Shown here piece after piece: positions 7,942-17,150 of a DNA stretch of 64,000 nt. How positions within the stretch are numbered: position 1 is the first letter of the stretch; every line of letters starts with the position of its first letter. The translations under genes were made by a program, and so were the position numbers. The notes under the pieces were generated by a model, which saw nothing but the letters and a program-made list of their open reading frames with translations, was not told where the DNA came from and made no database searches. The stretch is from Stenotrophomonas rhizophila (GTDB lineage Bacteria > Pseudomonadota > Gammaproteobacteria > Xanthomonadales > Xanthomonadaceae). The DNA lies in the NCBI RefSeq assembly GCF_003651185.1, contig NZ_RCDC01000004.1:1164659-1228658 (forward strand), written 5' to 3'.

Positions 7942-8601
7942 ATGGAGACAGACACTACACGCTTGGGTCTGATCGATACCGGAGCCTCGTCCGCCCCGGT
8001 CGCCGAGGTGTCGCCGATCGTTACGCTGCATCGGCCCGGATCGGTGCGGTTATTGGCCCTGGACGCCCACGGGCGCGTACTCGACTGGATCAATTGGCAG
8101 GACGCCTCCTGCCTCTACGCGCGTGGCGCGGTCGCCTGGACCCTGGGCGACCCCTGCCTGCACATCCACGGCGGCATCTGCCGCACCACCGGCCTGCAGA
8201 GCGGCCTGGACCTGCACCCGATCATCGCCGCCCGCGGGCATGCGCGCTCCCGCGCGATCGACCCCACCCCGAATCTGTCCAATCCCGCGCTGTTCGCGCG
8301 CGATTCGCACCTGTGCCTTTACTGCGGGCAACAGTTCAACCGCCCGCAGCTGACCCGCGACCACGTCATGCCGCTGTCCAAGGGGGGCCTGGACGTGTGG
8401 GAGAACGTGGTCAGCGCCTGCTTCCACTGCAACTCGCGCAAGAGCAACCGGACCCCGCAGCAGGCCAGCATGCCGCTGCTCGCCGTGCCCTATCGGCCGA
8501 GCTGGATCGAACACATGATCCTGTCCAACCGCAACATCCTGGCCGATCAGATGGCCTTCCTGAAGGCGCAGTTGCCCAAGCGTTCCAAGCTCTGCGCCTG
8601 A
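7942..8601 (+). CDS. HNH endonuclease family protein
   Basis: 219 residues. The C-terminal half has an HNH/McrA-like nuclease core: CLYCGQQF, then LTRDHVMPLSKGG (the catalytic DH), WENVVSACFHCN and SRKSNRTP. The two CxxC pairs (CLYC and CFHC) would bind structural zinc. The N-terminal half (~38-110) contains VRLLALDAHGRVLDWINW, typical of the chromosomal HNH family found as a stand-alone gene in many proteobacteria. No methyltransferase or toxin-immunity partner is adjacent. The start at 7942 lacks a clear Shine-Dalgarno sequence, so the true start may be further downstream. The physiological DNA target is unknown. Confidence 0.82.
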   Translation: METDTTRLGLIDTGASSAPVAEVSPIVTLHRPGSVRLLALDAHGRVLDWINWQDASCLYARGAVAWTLGDPCLHIHGGICRTTGLQSGLDLHPIIAARGHARSRAIDPTPNLSNPALFARDSHLCLYCGQQFNRPQLTRDHVMPLSKGGLDVWENVVSACFHCNSRKSNRTPQQASMPLLAVPYRPSWIEHMILSNRNILADQMAFLKAQLPKRSKLCA

Positions 8602-8717
8602 GCGCGCTGCGACGTTCTGTCGCAGCCTCCGTCACCGTTTACTCACTGAAAAGGCGGTTTGCTTGCCCCACCCTCATTTGGGGGGGAAAATAGGCGCTCA
8701 GAAGAAGCGCGATAAAC

Positions 8718-10628
8718 ATGATCGATTCCGCCCGCTATCCCCGCCTTGCGCGCATCCAGTCACCGGATGACCTGCGCAGGTTCGAAGAATCCGAACTGCC
8801 CGCGATCGCGGATGAACTGCGTGCCTACCTGATTGAGTCGGTCGGCAAGAGTGGCGGCCATTTCGGCGCCGGGCTGGGCGTGATCGAACTGACCGTCGCA
8901 CTGCACTACCTCTATCAGACGCCCGTCGATCAGCTGGTGTGGGATGTGGGTCATCAGACCTACCCGCACAAGATCCTGACCGGCCGCCGCGACGAGATCC
9001 ACACGGTCAAGCAGAAGGACGGCGTCGCGCCGTTCCCCAAGCGTGAGGAAAGCGAGTACGACACCTTTGGCGTCGGCCATTCCTCCACCTCCATCTCGGC
9101 GGCGCTTGGCATGGCGATCGCACGCCAGGCCGAAGGCGATGACCGCAAGGTCGTGGCCGTGATTGGTGATGGCGCGATGACCGCCGGCATGGCTTACGAG
9201 GCGCTCAACCACGCCGGCGGCATGGAGCAGGAACCGAACCTGCTGGTGATCCTCAACGACAACAACATGTCGATCTCCGAAGCCGTGGGCGGGCTGACCA
9301 AGATGCTCGGCCGCGCCACCGGCAGCCGCACGCTCAATGCGCTGCGCGAAGGCGGCAAGAAGATCCTCGGCGACAAGAAGCACAACCCGACCGCGCGCTT
9401 CGTCAAGCGCTGGGAAGAGCACTGGAAGGGCATGTTCGTGCCGTCCACGTTCTTCGAGGAAATGGGCTTCCATTACACCGGGCCGATCGACGGCCACGAC
9501 GTGCCGGCGCTGGTCGCCACGCTGAAGACGCTCAAGAGCCTGAAGGGCCTGAAGCTGCTGCACGTGATGACCACCAAGGGCAAGGGCTACGAGCGCGCCG
9601 AAGGTGATCAGATCGGGTACCACGCGGTCGGCCCGTTCGATCCGGACAAGGGCCTGGTCTCCAAGGGCGGGGCCAAGAAGCCGACCTATACCGACGTCTT
9701 CAGTGACTGGCTGTGCGATGCCGCCGCGGCCGAGCCGAAGCTGATGGGCATCACCCCGGCGATGCGCGAAGGCTCGGGCCTGGTGCGCTTCAGCAAGGAA
9801 TATCCGGAGCGCTACTTCGATGTGGCCATCGCCGAGCAGCACGCGGTGACCCTGGCGGCCGGCATGGCCACCCAGGGCGCCAAGCCGGTGGTGGCGATCT
9901 ACTCGACCTTCCTGCAGCGCGCCTACGACCAGCTGGTGCACGATGTGGCCGTTCAGGAGCTGGACGTGCTGTTCGCGATCGACCGTGCCGGCGTGGTCGG
10001 CCCGGATGGCGCGACCCATGCCGGCAACCTGGATTTGAGCTTCCTGCGCTGCGTGCCGCACATGGTGGTGATGGCGCCGTCCGATGAGGCCGAGTGCCGC
10101 CAGATGCTGACCACCGGGCTGCGCTATGCCGGCCCGGCCGCGGTGCGCTACCCGCGTGGCAGCGGGACCGGCATCGCCGCCGGCACGGATCTGGCCACGC
10201 TGGAGATCGGCAAGGCCGATCTGCGCCTGCAGGGCAGCCGGATCGCCCTGCTCGCGTTCGGCAGCACGGTGACGGCCGCCGAACAGGTCGGCCGCGAACT
10301 GGGCCTGACCGTGGTCAACATGCGTTTCATCAAGCCGCTGGACCGGGCCCTGCTGCTGGAACTTGCGCAGCGCCACGAAGGCTTCGTCACCATCGAAGAC
10401 AACGTGGTCGCCGGCGGTGCCGGCTCCGGCGTGGCCGAGCTGCTCAATGCCGAGAACGTGCTCAAGCCGTTCCTGCACCTGGGCCTGCCGGACAGCTTCC
10501 AGCACCATGCCAGCCGTGAAGACCTGCTGGCCGAAGCCGGCATCAATGCCGATGGCATCCGCCAGGCCGTGCTCAAGCGTTGGCCGATGCTGGTCAAGAG
10601 CGGCCAGACGCTCAGCGCGGCAGGCTGA
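8718..10628 (+). CDS. dxs: 1-deoxy-D-xylulose-5-phosphate synthase
   Basis: 636 residues, the usual DXS length. It condenses pyruvate and glyceraldehyde 3-phosphate to DXP, the first step of the MEP isoprenoid pathway, which also feeds thiamine and pyridoxal synthesis. The thiamine diphosphate motif [20 protein letters not shown] ends in the expected [10 protein letters not shown]. The catalytic-region histidine is in [10 protein letters not shown] (His48). The pyrimidine domain shows [27 protein letters not shown] and the C-terminal transketolase domain FGSTV...[10 protein letters not shown]. It is a single-gene unit: a terminator follows, and no isp gene is adjacent. Confidence 0.97.
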   Translation: MIDSARYPRLARIQSPDDLRRFEESELPAIADELRAYLIESVGKSGGHFGAGLGVIELTVALHYLYQTPVDQLVWDVGHQTYPHKILTGRRDEIHTVKQKDGVAPFPKREESEYDTFGVGHSSTSISAALGMAIARQAEGDDRKVVAVIGDGAMTAGMAYEALNHAGGMEQEPNLLVILNDNNMSISEAVGGLTKMLGRATGSRTLNALREGGKKILGDKKHNPTARFVKRWEEHWKGMFVPSTFFEEMGFHYTGPIDGHDVPALVATLKTLKSLKGLKLLHVMTTKGKGYERAEGDQIGYHAVGPFDPDKGLVSKGGAKKPTYTDVFSDWLCDAAAAEPKLMGITPAMREGSGLVRFSKEYPERYFDVAIAEQHAVTLAAGMATQGAKPVVAIYSTFLQRAYDQLVHDVAVQELDVLFAIDRAGVVGPDGATHAGNLDLSFLRCVPHMVVMAPSDEAECRQMLTTGLRYAGPAAVRYPRGSGTGIAAGTDLATLEIGKADLRLQGSRIALLAFGSTVTAAEQVGRELGLTVVNMRFIKPLDRALLLELAQRHEGFVTIEDNVVAGGAGSGVAELLNAENVLKPFLHLGLPDSFQHHASREDLLAEAGINADGIRQAVLKRWPMLVKSGQTLSAAG

Positions 10629-10662
10629 CACGCTGCCCACCGCCCTTGGGCGAGTGCTCCGC

Positions 10663-10700
10663 AAAAAACAGCGAGGCCGCGTCCAATCGACGCGGCCTCG
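10663..10700. terminator. Bidirectional intrinsic terminator between dxs and the DUF3011 gene
   Basis: CGAGGCCGCGTC (10672-10683) and GACGCGGCCTCG (10689-10700) form a perfect 12-bp stem. On the minus strand a six-T run follows (A-run at 10663-10668), making a strong terminator for the convergent gene. On the plus strand TTCGTTT follows, which is weaker and would serve dxs. Confidence 0.85.
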
Positions 10701-10745
10701 TTCGTTTGAGCACTCAGGGGGCGCTCAAGCGCTGTGCACCAGCCA

Positions 10746-11303
10746 TCAGTAGATCTGGAACTGGGCGCGGCAGCCGCCATCCACCCAGACGCCGGTGCGG
10801 TCCCAGCCCCAGGTCCGCCCTTCGATGCAGGCATTACGCGAAGTCTGGCGGATCAGCCGCGCCTCGCGGCGGACATTGGCCACGCAGCGCTGACGGCGAT
10901 GGTCGTTGGAATCGCAGGTCAGGATCTGGCCCCGGCCGTTGTTGCCGCCGCCGTTGTGGCCCCAGCCGCCCCCACCGCCATTCCAGCGGCCGCCGCGACC
11001 GCCCTCGGCAATGAACTCGGCCCGGCAGCCCTGCGTCACCCACACGCCGTTGCGTGCCTGGCCCCAGGTCTGGCCTTCAACGCAGGGCGAGCCGGAGATC
11101 TGCCGCACCAGGCGTGCACGCCCTGGCAAGGCGCACTGCTGCGTGCGGTTCTTGATCGATTCGCAGCGTACCGGACCGCCGTTGTAACCGTCGTCATAGC
11201 GGTCGTAGTTCTGCGCCTGGGCAGCGCCGGCCAGCGCCATCAGCGCCGGCACCACGGCCCAGCGCAATCGTCTGGCGGCCTGGGAAGGGCTGGTGTTCGA
11301 CAT
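10746..11303 (-). CDS. Exported DUF3011 protein with two repeats
   Basis: 185 residues with a signal peptide cleaved near ALAGAAQA|Q (~31). Two homologous modules follow. The first runs from VRCESIKNRTQQCALPG to GVWVTQGCRAEF. The second runs from LTCDSNDHRRQRCVANVRR to GVWVDGGCRAQF. Each has four cysteines and the pattern TWG...GVWV.xGCRA, typical of DUF3011. A glycine/asparagine-rich linker (about 104-125) joins them. The role is unknown; the disulfide-rich, lectin-like layout suggests an extracytoplasmic binding protein. It ends at the shared terminator with dxs. Confidence 0.85.
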   Translation of the reverse strand: MSNTSPSQAARRLRWAVVPALMALAGAAQAQNYDRYDDGYNGGPVRCESIKNRTQQCALPGRARLVRQISGSPCVEGQTWGQARNGVWVTQGCRAEFIAEGGRGGRWNGGGGGWGHNGGGNNGRGQILTCDSNDHRRQRCVANVRREARLIRQTSRNACIEGRTWGWDRTGVWVDGGCRAQFQIY

Positions 11304-11470
11304 GGGATCCTCGTTGCGTGTTGGGGGAGGCGCACAGGATCGGTGATCGTCCGGCGCCGCGACATAGGCCAGAAGTCGCTGATTTCATCCCCTATTTAGG
11401 TACCCGACGCGTGGCTGACTGGGCGGGCGGCCGGCGGTCACATCCGCACGAACAGCCTTGGATGGCCGGC

Positions 11471-11674
11471 TCAGCCGTAGCGGACGGCGTCCACGTAGGT
11501 CTCCAGCACCTGCACCCGGACGGCGCTGCTGTCGCCGGTCTCGGCATGGTACTCGCGTGCCAGGGCATCGGCGAAATCGAAGGCGGTGGCCCCGCTGCGG
11601 AACGCAATCGGTGCGGATTTGGCCGGGTGCACGACGTGCCAGCGGCGTTCGATGTGTTGCAGTTTGATCACCAT
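11471..11674 (-). CDS. Small cytoplasmic protein of unknown function
   Basis: 67 residues when started at the ATG at 11674 (MVIKLQHIERRWHVVHPAKS), which has AAAGGAA eight bases upstream. The longer start at 11731 lacks that support. There is no signal peptide or membrane helix. The segment FDFADALAREYHAETG is predicted helical. The coding character is modest, and the neighbours do not suggest a role. Confidence 0.5.
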   Translation of the reverse strand: MVIKLQHIERRWHVVHPAKSAPIAFRSGATAFDFADALAREYHAETGDSSAVRVQVLETYVDAVRYG

Positions 11675-11792
11675 GCGGATCGTTCCTTTGCGGCATGCCT
11701 GGGCGAAAAGCTCACGACGTGAGGGATCCATCCCTCAGCAGGAACGATAGAGCAGGTTGAAGCCCGTTGTTATCGGATTAGTCTGATTTTGC

Positions 11793-12851
11793 TCAGCCGT
11801 CGGTGCCCAGGAACCGGAACGGTTCCGCCGGCTGGAACCGGGGCAGCGCGTCGCCCGCGAACACGTTGCGCTGGTCCGGCCCCAGGTCCAGTTTCAACAC
11901 CGGGGCACCGCGCGAGAAATCGGCCTTGTTGAGGTCTACCCAGAAGGTATTGGGCGTCATCGCCGATTCAAAGAAATACAGCTTGCGCTTGTGGTCGGCC
12001 ACGGTCCGCCAGCGGGTGGAGGAGATGTTCGGCTCACCCGGCGTGGTGATGCCATACGGCACGGACACATTGCGGATCACACTGAACACACTGGCCAATG
12101 CGACCACGGGATCCTCGCTTTTGGGAATGGCGTTGATGTAGAACTTCGCGCGAGCGAAGCGATCGGCCGAGCGGTTGGTGCCGGGCAGCATCACGGTGCC
12201 ACCGATTTCCTGCCAATACGTATTGAGCGCCAGTTGCTGATCGAACACCGGCGAGTTGGTCATCACCTGATAGGCGCGATCGTGATGGATCACCTGCTTG
12301 CCGTTGATGTATTCCACGATGGCGCTGTCACCGCTGGCATCGGACAATGACAGGTGCAGCGTGGCCAGCCGGGACTCGCCCGGCACCTTGTCCGTCACGA
12401 TCGAAAACGGCTCGCGCTCCAGCGCGGCGACGGCCTCGGCAACGGTGGCGAAGTTGTCGAGCACGTATTGCGCCCACAACGAGATCGCCAATCCCGGTTT
12501 GCTGCCACGTTGCTGCGGGTACTGCGATTCTGCCAGCCACAACAGATTGGCTGACAACCCCGCTTCGTTGAGTCCATCGGTGGTGGAGATGTCATACCCG
12601 GTGGCGACCACGCTGCCGTAGCGTGAGGTCCAGCGGATCGAGCGCGGGCCGGCCTGGCCATCGCGGTCGATGCCTTTGGGCAGCACCCACAGGTTGGTGG
12701 CCACATCGCTCTTCCAATCCATCGAGCGGGCCGTGATCACATCCTGATTGTCGCCCAGATACACCACGCGGGTGCAGGCATCGGCCCGGGCGGAGACGCA
12801 GGTGAGCGCCGCAGCGAATGCGATGTGACGGATCGAAAACAGTGTTTTCAT
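11793..12851 (-). CDS. Secreted choloylglycine-hydrolase/penicillin V acylase-family amidase
   Basis: 352 residues. The signal peptide (MKTLFSIRHIAFAAALTCVSARADA) ends immediately before Cys26, so cleavage exposes the N-terminal nucleophile cysteine of this Ntn-hydrolase family. Supporting residues visible are the ARSMDW motif (catalytic Arg/Asp region), ANLLWLAES, and MTNSPVFDQQL with the family's asparagine. Members hydrolyse linear amides such as bile-salt conjugates, penicillin V and, in some Gram-negatives, N-acyl-homoserine lactones. A periplasmic location is expected. The substrate cannot be assigned from sequence. It is a monocistronic unit; the 265-base gap downstream of position 12851 holds no further gene. 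Confidence 0.85.
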   Translation of the reverse strand: MKTLFSIRHIAFAAALTCVSARADACTRVVYLGDNQDVITARSMDWKSDVATNLWVLPKGIDRDGQAGPRSIRWTSRYGSVVATGYDISTTDGLNEAGLSANLLWLAESQYPQQRGSKPGLAISLWAQYVLDNFATVAEAVAALEREPFSIVTDKVPGESRLATLHLSLSDASGDSAIVEYINGKQVIHHDRAYQVMTNSPVFDQQLALNTYWQEIGGTVMLPGTNRSADRFARAKFYINAIPKSEDPVVALASVFSVIRNVSVPYGITTPGEPNISSTRWRTVADHKRKLYFFESAMTPNTFWVDLNKADFSRGAPVLKLDLGPDQRNVFAGDALPRFQPAEPFRFLGTDG

Positions 12852-13116
12852 GACGTGCCTCCTGGCAGTGGCGCTGACAACCTGGCGTCAAACCTGATAC
12901 CCGCGATGTCCACACAGGCGGGTCGCACGCATCCTGCTTCAACGCATCATCGCGTTCCGCGGTGCTGGTCACGGACTACAACGCAGCATCGGCGGAATCC
13001 TCCAGCGTCATATCAGCCCACGCCGGGTGATGGAGGAGTGAACCCTGCATCCTGCACGTGACATCGACGGACCCGGCGCGAGACTGCCCGCGACCTCAAG
13101 CGCCTACGGAGCCTGC

Positions 13117-13383
13117 ATGTCCATTCGAGCCGCCCTGCTTCCCCTGCTTCCCCTGCTCGCCGCCCTCACCGCCTGCGCCCATCCTGCGCCGTCACCCTCC
13201 TCGCCCACGGCAGGCGTACCCGGCTCGGACCGCGATGCGCATGGGTGCATCGGCTCGGCAGGCTACCGTTGGTGCGAACGCACACAGCAGTGCGAACGTC
13301 CGTGGGAGTTGGCCAATGCAAACGGGTTGGAGAACACCGCCGAGGCCATCACCGCCTACTGCGCCGCGCCGGCGCCACGCTGA
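13117..13383 (+). CDS. Small cysteine-rich lipoprotein
   Basis: 88 residues. The lipobox LTAC places the acylated cysteine at residue 20. The mature part has CIGSAGYRWCERTQQCERPW, a compact motif with the spacing C-x8-W-C-x5-C-x-RPW that I recall from many small proteobacterial envelope proteins without known function. CGGAG lies about nine bases before the ATG. It converges on the histidine kinase gene. Confidence 0.65.
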   Translation: MSIRAALLPLLPLLAALTACAHPAPSPSSPTAGVPGSDRDAHGCIGSAGYRWCERTQQCERPWELANANGLENTAEAITAYCAAPAPR

Positions 13384-13424
13384 TCTCGTCATAGGCGGCG
13401 CAACCGGACAGGGCGGACAGGGCG

Positions 13425-14789
13425 TCATGCCGGGGACGCGCCCGGAAACGGCCGCGCGTCCACTGGCAGGACCACCAGGAACCGCGCGCCACCACCGGGG
13501 GCGCTGTCCACGGCGATGGTGCCGGCGTGACGCAGCACGATCTCGCGGGCCAGGTGCAGGCCCAGCCCGCTGCCGCTGCCGCTGGGCCGCAATCGGTGGA
13601 ACGGCTCGAACACGGACAGCCGCTCGGCCTCCGGCACGCCCGGGCCTTCATCACTGACCGACAGGCCGCCATCATCATGAAGTGCCACGGCGATCATGCC
13701 GCGGCCGCCACCGTGGGCGATGGCGTTCTGCAGCAGGCTGGCGATGACCCGGTGCAGCGCATGGGGATCCCCGCGAACCCAGATCGGCTGATCCGGTGCA
13801 TCCACCGAAAAGCCGTAGCCGGCATCCACCACCAGTGGTGCGACATCGGCGGCCACGTCGCGGGTCAACGCGGACAGGTCGATACGCTGGGACTGGCTGC
13901 CATGCCGGTCCAGCCGCTGCAGATCCAGCAGCTGCTCGGCGATGTTGCTCAGCCGGCTCAGGTCCAGCTGCAGGCGCGAACGCGCATCGCCGGGCGGCAG
14001 ATCGGCCAGGCGCGTGGCGAGGATCGCGATCGGCATGCGCAGCTCATGCGCGGCACCGGCGAGGAAGCGATCCTGCGCATCGTAGCTTTCACCGATGCGG
14101 CGCACGGCCGCGTTGAAGGCGTCCACCAGCGGATAGATCTCCAGCGGCACGGCACGCGTATCCAGGCCGCTGCCGCGCTCGTTGACCTGGATCGCTGCGG
14201 CCTGCGCCGCCACGCGGTTGACCCCGCGCAGCGCGCGATGGATCACCCATGGCGCCACCACCAGCGTGATCACCAGCACCGGCAACGCGATCCAGCCGCC
14301 CAGGTAGCGGAAGATCAACAGCAGCTGCCGCACGATGCTGCGTTCGGGAATGCCGCCTACCGCCACGTGCAACCGCCCTTCCGGCCGAACAACGACCACC
14401 ACGCGCACGGCAAGCGCATCGGCATTGATGCGGGTACGGATGTCGGTCTGCTCGATCTGATCCAGCCGTGCCACCAACTGACGGTACTGCACGGGAACAT
14501 CGCCATGCACCAGGCGTCGGCCACGCTCATCGGCCGCGGCGAACCAGAACATCGCCGGCGGCCGTGGCACGGCCAGCGCCACCTTCGGCAGATCCGCCTC
14601 CAGTCCCTGGGCACCGAAGGTGATGGCCGATGCGATCTGGTCGCTGGTCTTCCAGTCGATATAGGCCGAACGGCGGTCGCCGTAGGTCAACACCATCGCG
14701 CTCAACGCCAGGGCGATCGTGGCCGCCTGGATCAGGCAGACCTTCCACACCAGGTTGAACGCCAGCGAATCGGGTTTGAGCAATCTCAC
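13425..14789 (-). CDS. Sensor histidine kinase of two-component system
   Basis: 454 residues. Two transmembrane helices (about 14-35 and 164-184) enclose a ~130-residue periplasmic sensor domain. A HAMP-like linker follows. The phosphoacceptor is His248 in RFLAGAAHELRMPIAIL, and the ATPase domain shows LLQNAIAHGGG (N box), VSDEGPGVP (G1) and GSGSGLGLHLAREI (G2). It overlaps the upstream response regulator gene by four bases (ATGA), which couples their translation. The divergent mipA gene is a likely target. The ligand is unknown. Confidence 0.93.
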   Translation of the reverse strand: MRLLKPDSLAFNLVWKVCLIQAATIALALSAMVLTYGDRRSAYIDWKTSDQIASAITFGAQGLEADLPKVALAVPRPPAMFWFAAADERGRRLVHGDVPVQYRQLVARLDQIEQTDIRTRINADALAVRVVVVVRPEGRLHVAVGGIPERSIVRQLLLIFRYLGGWIALPVLVITLVVAPWVIHRALRGVNRVAAQAAAIQVNERGSGLDTRAVPLEIYPLVDAFNAAVRRIGESYDAQDRFLAGAAHELRMPIAILATRLADLPPGDARSRLQLDLSRLSNIAEQLLDLQRLDRHGSQSQRIDLSALTRDVAADVAPLVVDAGYGFSVDAPDQPIWVRGDPHALHRVIASLLQNAIAHGGGRGMIAVALHDDGGLSVSDEGPGVPEAERLSVFEPFHRLRPSGSGSGLGLHLAREIVLRHAGTIAVDSAPGGGARFLVVLPVDARPFPGASPA

Positions 14790-15460
14790 GGCGTGTCCTT
14801 GAGCAGATACCCGATGCCGCGCATGACGTGGATCTCCACGCCCGCGTCGGCTTCCAGCAGCGCTTTGCGCAGCTTGGAGACATGCGCATCCAGCGCATTG
14901 GATTGGATGGCATCGTCAAAGCCGTACACGGCTTCCAGCAACGAGGCGCGGCCCACCGTGCGCCCTTGCCGCAGTGCCAGTGCTTCGAGCACCAGCAGCT
15001 GCCGCCGCGGCAGCGCGAGCAGCAGCTCTGACACGCGGGCTTCGCGCGCCACGAAATCGAACTGCAGCCGGCCCAGCGACAACACCGGCAGGGTGATCTG
15101 CGAGGGCCGCCGCGAGATCGCGCGGATGCGCGCAAGCAGCTCTTCGACCGCGAACGGCTTGGTCAGGTAATCATCCGCGCCCACGTCCAGGCCGGTGACC
15201 CGATCGGCCACCGAATCGCGCGCGGTCAGCATGATCACCGGCAGGTTCGGCACGCGCTCACGCGCGATCCGGACAAAGCTGGCACCGTCGCCGTCGGGCA
15301 GCTGCCGGTCCAGCAGCAGGATCTGGTGGACGCCGGCCTTGAGGGCTTCATCGGCCTGCGCCATCGTGCCGACCACGTCGATCACCATGCCGTGGCGCGC
15401 CAGGCTGACCTGGATCGCGCTGGCCATTTCCGGATCATCTTCCAGGAGAAGAAGGCGCAT
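14786..15460 (-). CDS. OmpR/PhoB-type response regulator
   Basis: 224 residues from the ATG at 15460. The receiver domain begins MRLLLLEDDPEM, with acidic residues Glu7, Asp8 and Asp9. The phosphorylated Asp51 is in LLLDRQLPDGDG, and the conserved lysine is in YLTKPF. The C-terminal winged helix shows NALDAHVSKLRKAL and a RGIGYLLK hairpin. A longer frame runs to 15724 but crosses the divergent mipA gene and is rejected. It is the first gene of a regulator-kinase operon. Confidence 0.95.
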   Translation of the reverse strand: MRLLLLEDDPEMASAIQVSLARHGMVIDVVGTMAQADEALKAGVHQILLLDRQLPDGDGASFVRIARERVPNLPVIMLTARDSVADRVTGLDVGADDYLTKPFAVEELLARIRAISRRPSQITLPVLSLGRLQFDFVAREARVSELLLALPRRQLLVLEALALRQGRTVGRASLLEAVYGFDDAIQSNALDAHVSKLRKALLEADAGVEIHVMRGIGYLLKDTP

Positions 15461-15575
15461 GGGGCGGTGCCTTGCGGGGTACGAAGGAGGCGATGGTACC
15501 GCGCAGCCGGACGTAACGTTCCGACAATGTAGGGCGCCCACCATGACACTCCGGTTGTTCCCCCTCGGCAGGTCC

Positions 15576-16364
15576 ATGCACGTCCGTTTTCGTTCCCCGC
15601 GCCCTTCCCTTCCCCTGTTTGGCCTGGCCCTGGCCAGTGCATTCACCGCCGCCAGTGCGCAGGCGGCTGATGCGCCCGAGGGCGCCAGGAAAAGCAGCAT
15701 CGGCATCGCCGTCGTGGCGCTCAAGGCCCCCTATGCCGGCTATGACACCGATCGTCTAGCCGCCCCGATCGTCAGCTGGGAAGGCCGTTCGTTCTTCTTC
15801 CGCGGTGGCAGCGTGGGCTATCGGCTGCACCAGACCGCGCGGTCCGAGCTTGCCCTGACCGCCTCGCCGTACGTGATGCGCTTCAAGCGCCGCGACAGCC
15901 ACGACCCGCAACTGCGCCAGCTCGACAACCGCAGCCTGTCCGGCATGCTGGGCGTCTCCTGGCGGCACCAGGCCGAATGGGGCGTACTGCAGGCCAATGC
16001 GCAGGCGGAAGTCACCGGACACGGCGGCGGCTTCTCGGCCGATGCCCGGTACGCCTACCCGATCCCGGCCGGCCGCGTGACCTTCATGCCCGCGGTGGGC
16101 GTGACCTACACCAGCGCCGATCTCAACGACTACTACTTCGGCGTCAGTGAGCGCGAAGCGGCACGCAGCGGCCTGGCGCGCTACTCGTCCGGCAGCGGTG
16201 TGTCGCCCTACATGGACATTGCCGCCGTGATGCCGCTGGGGCCGCGCTGGACCGCGACCGCGTCGATCCGCCGCACCTCGCTGGCCGATGCCGTGCGCGA
16301 CAGCCCGATGACCCGTGGCGACCACATGGATACCGCCGCGCTCTCCCTCAGTTACGGATTCTGA
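15576..16364 (+). CDS. MipA/OmpV-family outer-membrane protein
   Basis: 262 residues with a signal peptide (MHVRFRSPRPSLPLFGLALA, cleaved near ASAQA|AD at about 31). The mature region (IGIAVVALKAPYAGYDTDRLAAPIVSWEGRSFFFRGGSVGYRL) is the standard MipA/OmpV opening. Amphipathic strands run to a terminal Phe (LSLSYGF), as in outer-membrane barrels. An ATG at 15543 is an alternative start. Family members act as porin-like or murein-synthesis scaffolding proteins and are commonly next to, and induced by, a two-component system. Here the regulator gene is divergent with only 115 bases between. Confidence 0.88.
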   Translation: MHVRFRSPRPSLPLFGLALASAFTAASAQAADAPEGARKSSIGIAVVALKAPYAGYDTDRLAAPIVSWEGRSFFFRGGSVGYRLHQTARSELALTASPYVMRFKRRDSHDPQLRQLDNRSLSGMLGVSWRHQAEWGVLQANAQAEVTGHGGGFSADARYAYPIPAGRVTFMPAVGVTYTSADLNDYYFGVSEREAARSGLARYSSGSGVSPYMDIAAVMPLGPRWTATASIRRTSLADAVRDSPMTRGDHMDTAALSLSYGF

Positions 16365-16366
16365 TC

Positions 16367-16579
16367 ATGCGTCAGGGAATCGTACGTCGTGTCGCGGATC
16401 TGGCCTTGCAGATCGAACCGGACCGCGCCGCCGTTCTTGAATGGATTCTGCATTCCCCACTGCCCGCGCTCGACGGGCAGACCACGTTCGAACTGGCCTG
16501 TGAGGGCCAGGGTGAACGCGTCGTCGCGCTGCTGGACACCCTGCTGCGGCAGGGTGATCCGGTCCTGCCGCGCGGCTGA
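16367..16579 (+). CDS. MbcA/ParS/Xre antitoxin-like small protein (DUF2384-like)
   Basis: 70 residues, starting two bases after the mipA stop, so probably translated by coupling. The core LPALDGQTTFELACEGQGERVVALLDTLL resembles the toxin-binding C-terminal domain of MbcA/ParS/Xre antitoxins (pattern: P..LdGrTP.eLa....G..rV..lL). There is no helix-turn-helix part. No RES-domain toxin follows; the next gene is unrelated to RES proteins. Function in a toxin-antitoxin pair is therefore doubtful. The motif match is by recall and of medium strength. Confidence 0.55.
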   Translation: MRQGIVRRVADLALQIEPDRAAVLEWILHSPLPALDGQTTFELACEGQGERVVALLDTLLRQGDPVLPRG

Positions 16580-16617
16580 TTCTTCGTTTTTCCCCTACCG
16601 GTGTCCTGGAGGCGCGA

Positions 16618-17034
16618 ATGCACAACGCAACCGATACCCCGCTGCTGCAAGCAGCCAACGATGACCTCGCCGCGCACACGATCGTGGCCAATCTCCACCG
16701 CGCGATCCTGCACCGCATGGACCGCGACAGCCAGGCCCACGGCCGGTTCTCACGGGCTTACATCGCCGAGCTGTTCGACATCGGGCGCACCATCAGTCCC
16801 GCGTGTCGCCCGCACCAGGTCGACAGTGAATGGATCACTGCGCGACGGTCGTGGCTGGATACGGTGCTGCGCGAGCATCCGCTGGACCGTCGCGATGCGC
16901 AGCTGACCGCTGCACGGCACGCCGCCGATGGGTTCCTGCTCCGCGCCTGCGTGCTCGGCTGTGACGCCACGCCGGAAGCCGCGACCGAGCGCGTGCGCGA
17001 TGCCCTCATCGCCATGACCCGGCCGACGCACTGA
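16618..17034 (+). CDS. Helical cytoplasmic protein of unknown function
   Basis: 138 residues, with TCCTGGAGG seven bases before the ATG. It is predicted all-helical and has no signal or membrane segment. Notable stretches are AELFDIGRTISPACRPHQVDS and a cysteine pair in LLRACVLGCDA. It follows the MbcA/ParS-like gene by 38 bases and is probably in the mipA transcript. It does not resemble any toxin family that I know. Confidence 0.6.
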   Translation: MHNATDTPLLQAANDDLAAHTIVANLHRAILHRMDRDSQAHGRFSRAYIAELFDIGRTISPACRPHQVDSEWITARRSWLDTVLREHPLDRRDAQLTAARHAADGFLLRACVLGCDATPEAATERVRDALIAMTRPTH

Positions 17035-17150
17035 GTGACGAAACGCCACCGACACCTGCACATGACCGCCGGAATCACCGTGCTACATTCCGGCCAAGAG
17101 GCAGGCTGACTGCTTCTTGATGCCGGTATCGGCCGGCCCGGAGCGTGCCC

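Noticed and set aside
16367..17034. A complete toxin-antitoxin pair downstream of mipA
   Set aside because: The first protein resembles only an antitoxin domain and the second has no similarity that I recognise to RES or other known toxins, so the pair is reported only as a finding to test.
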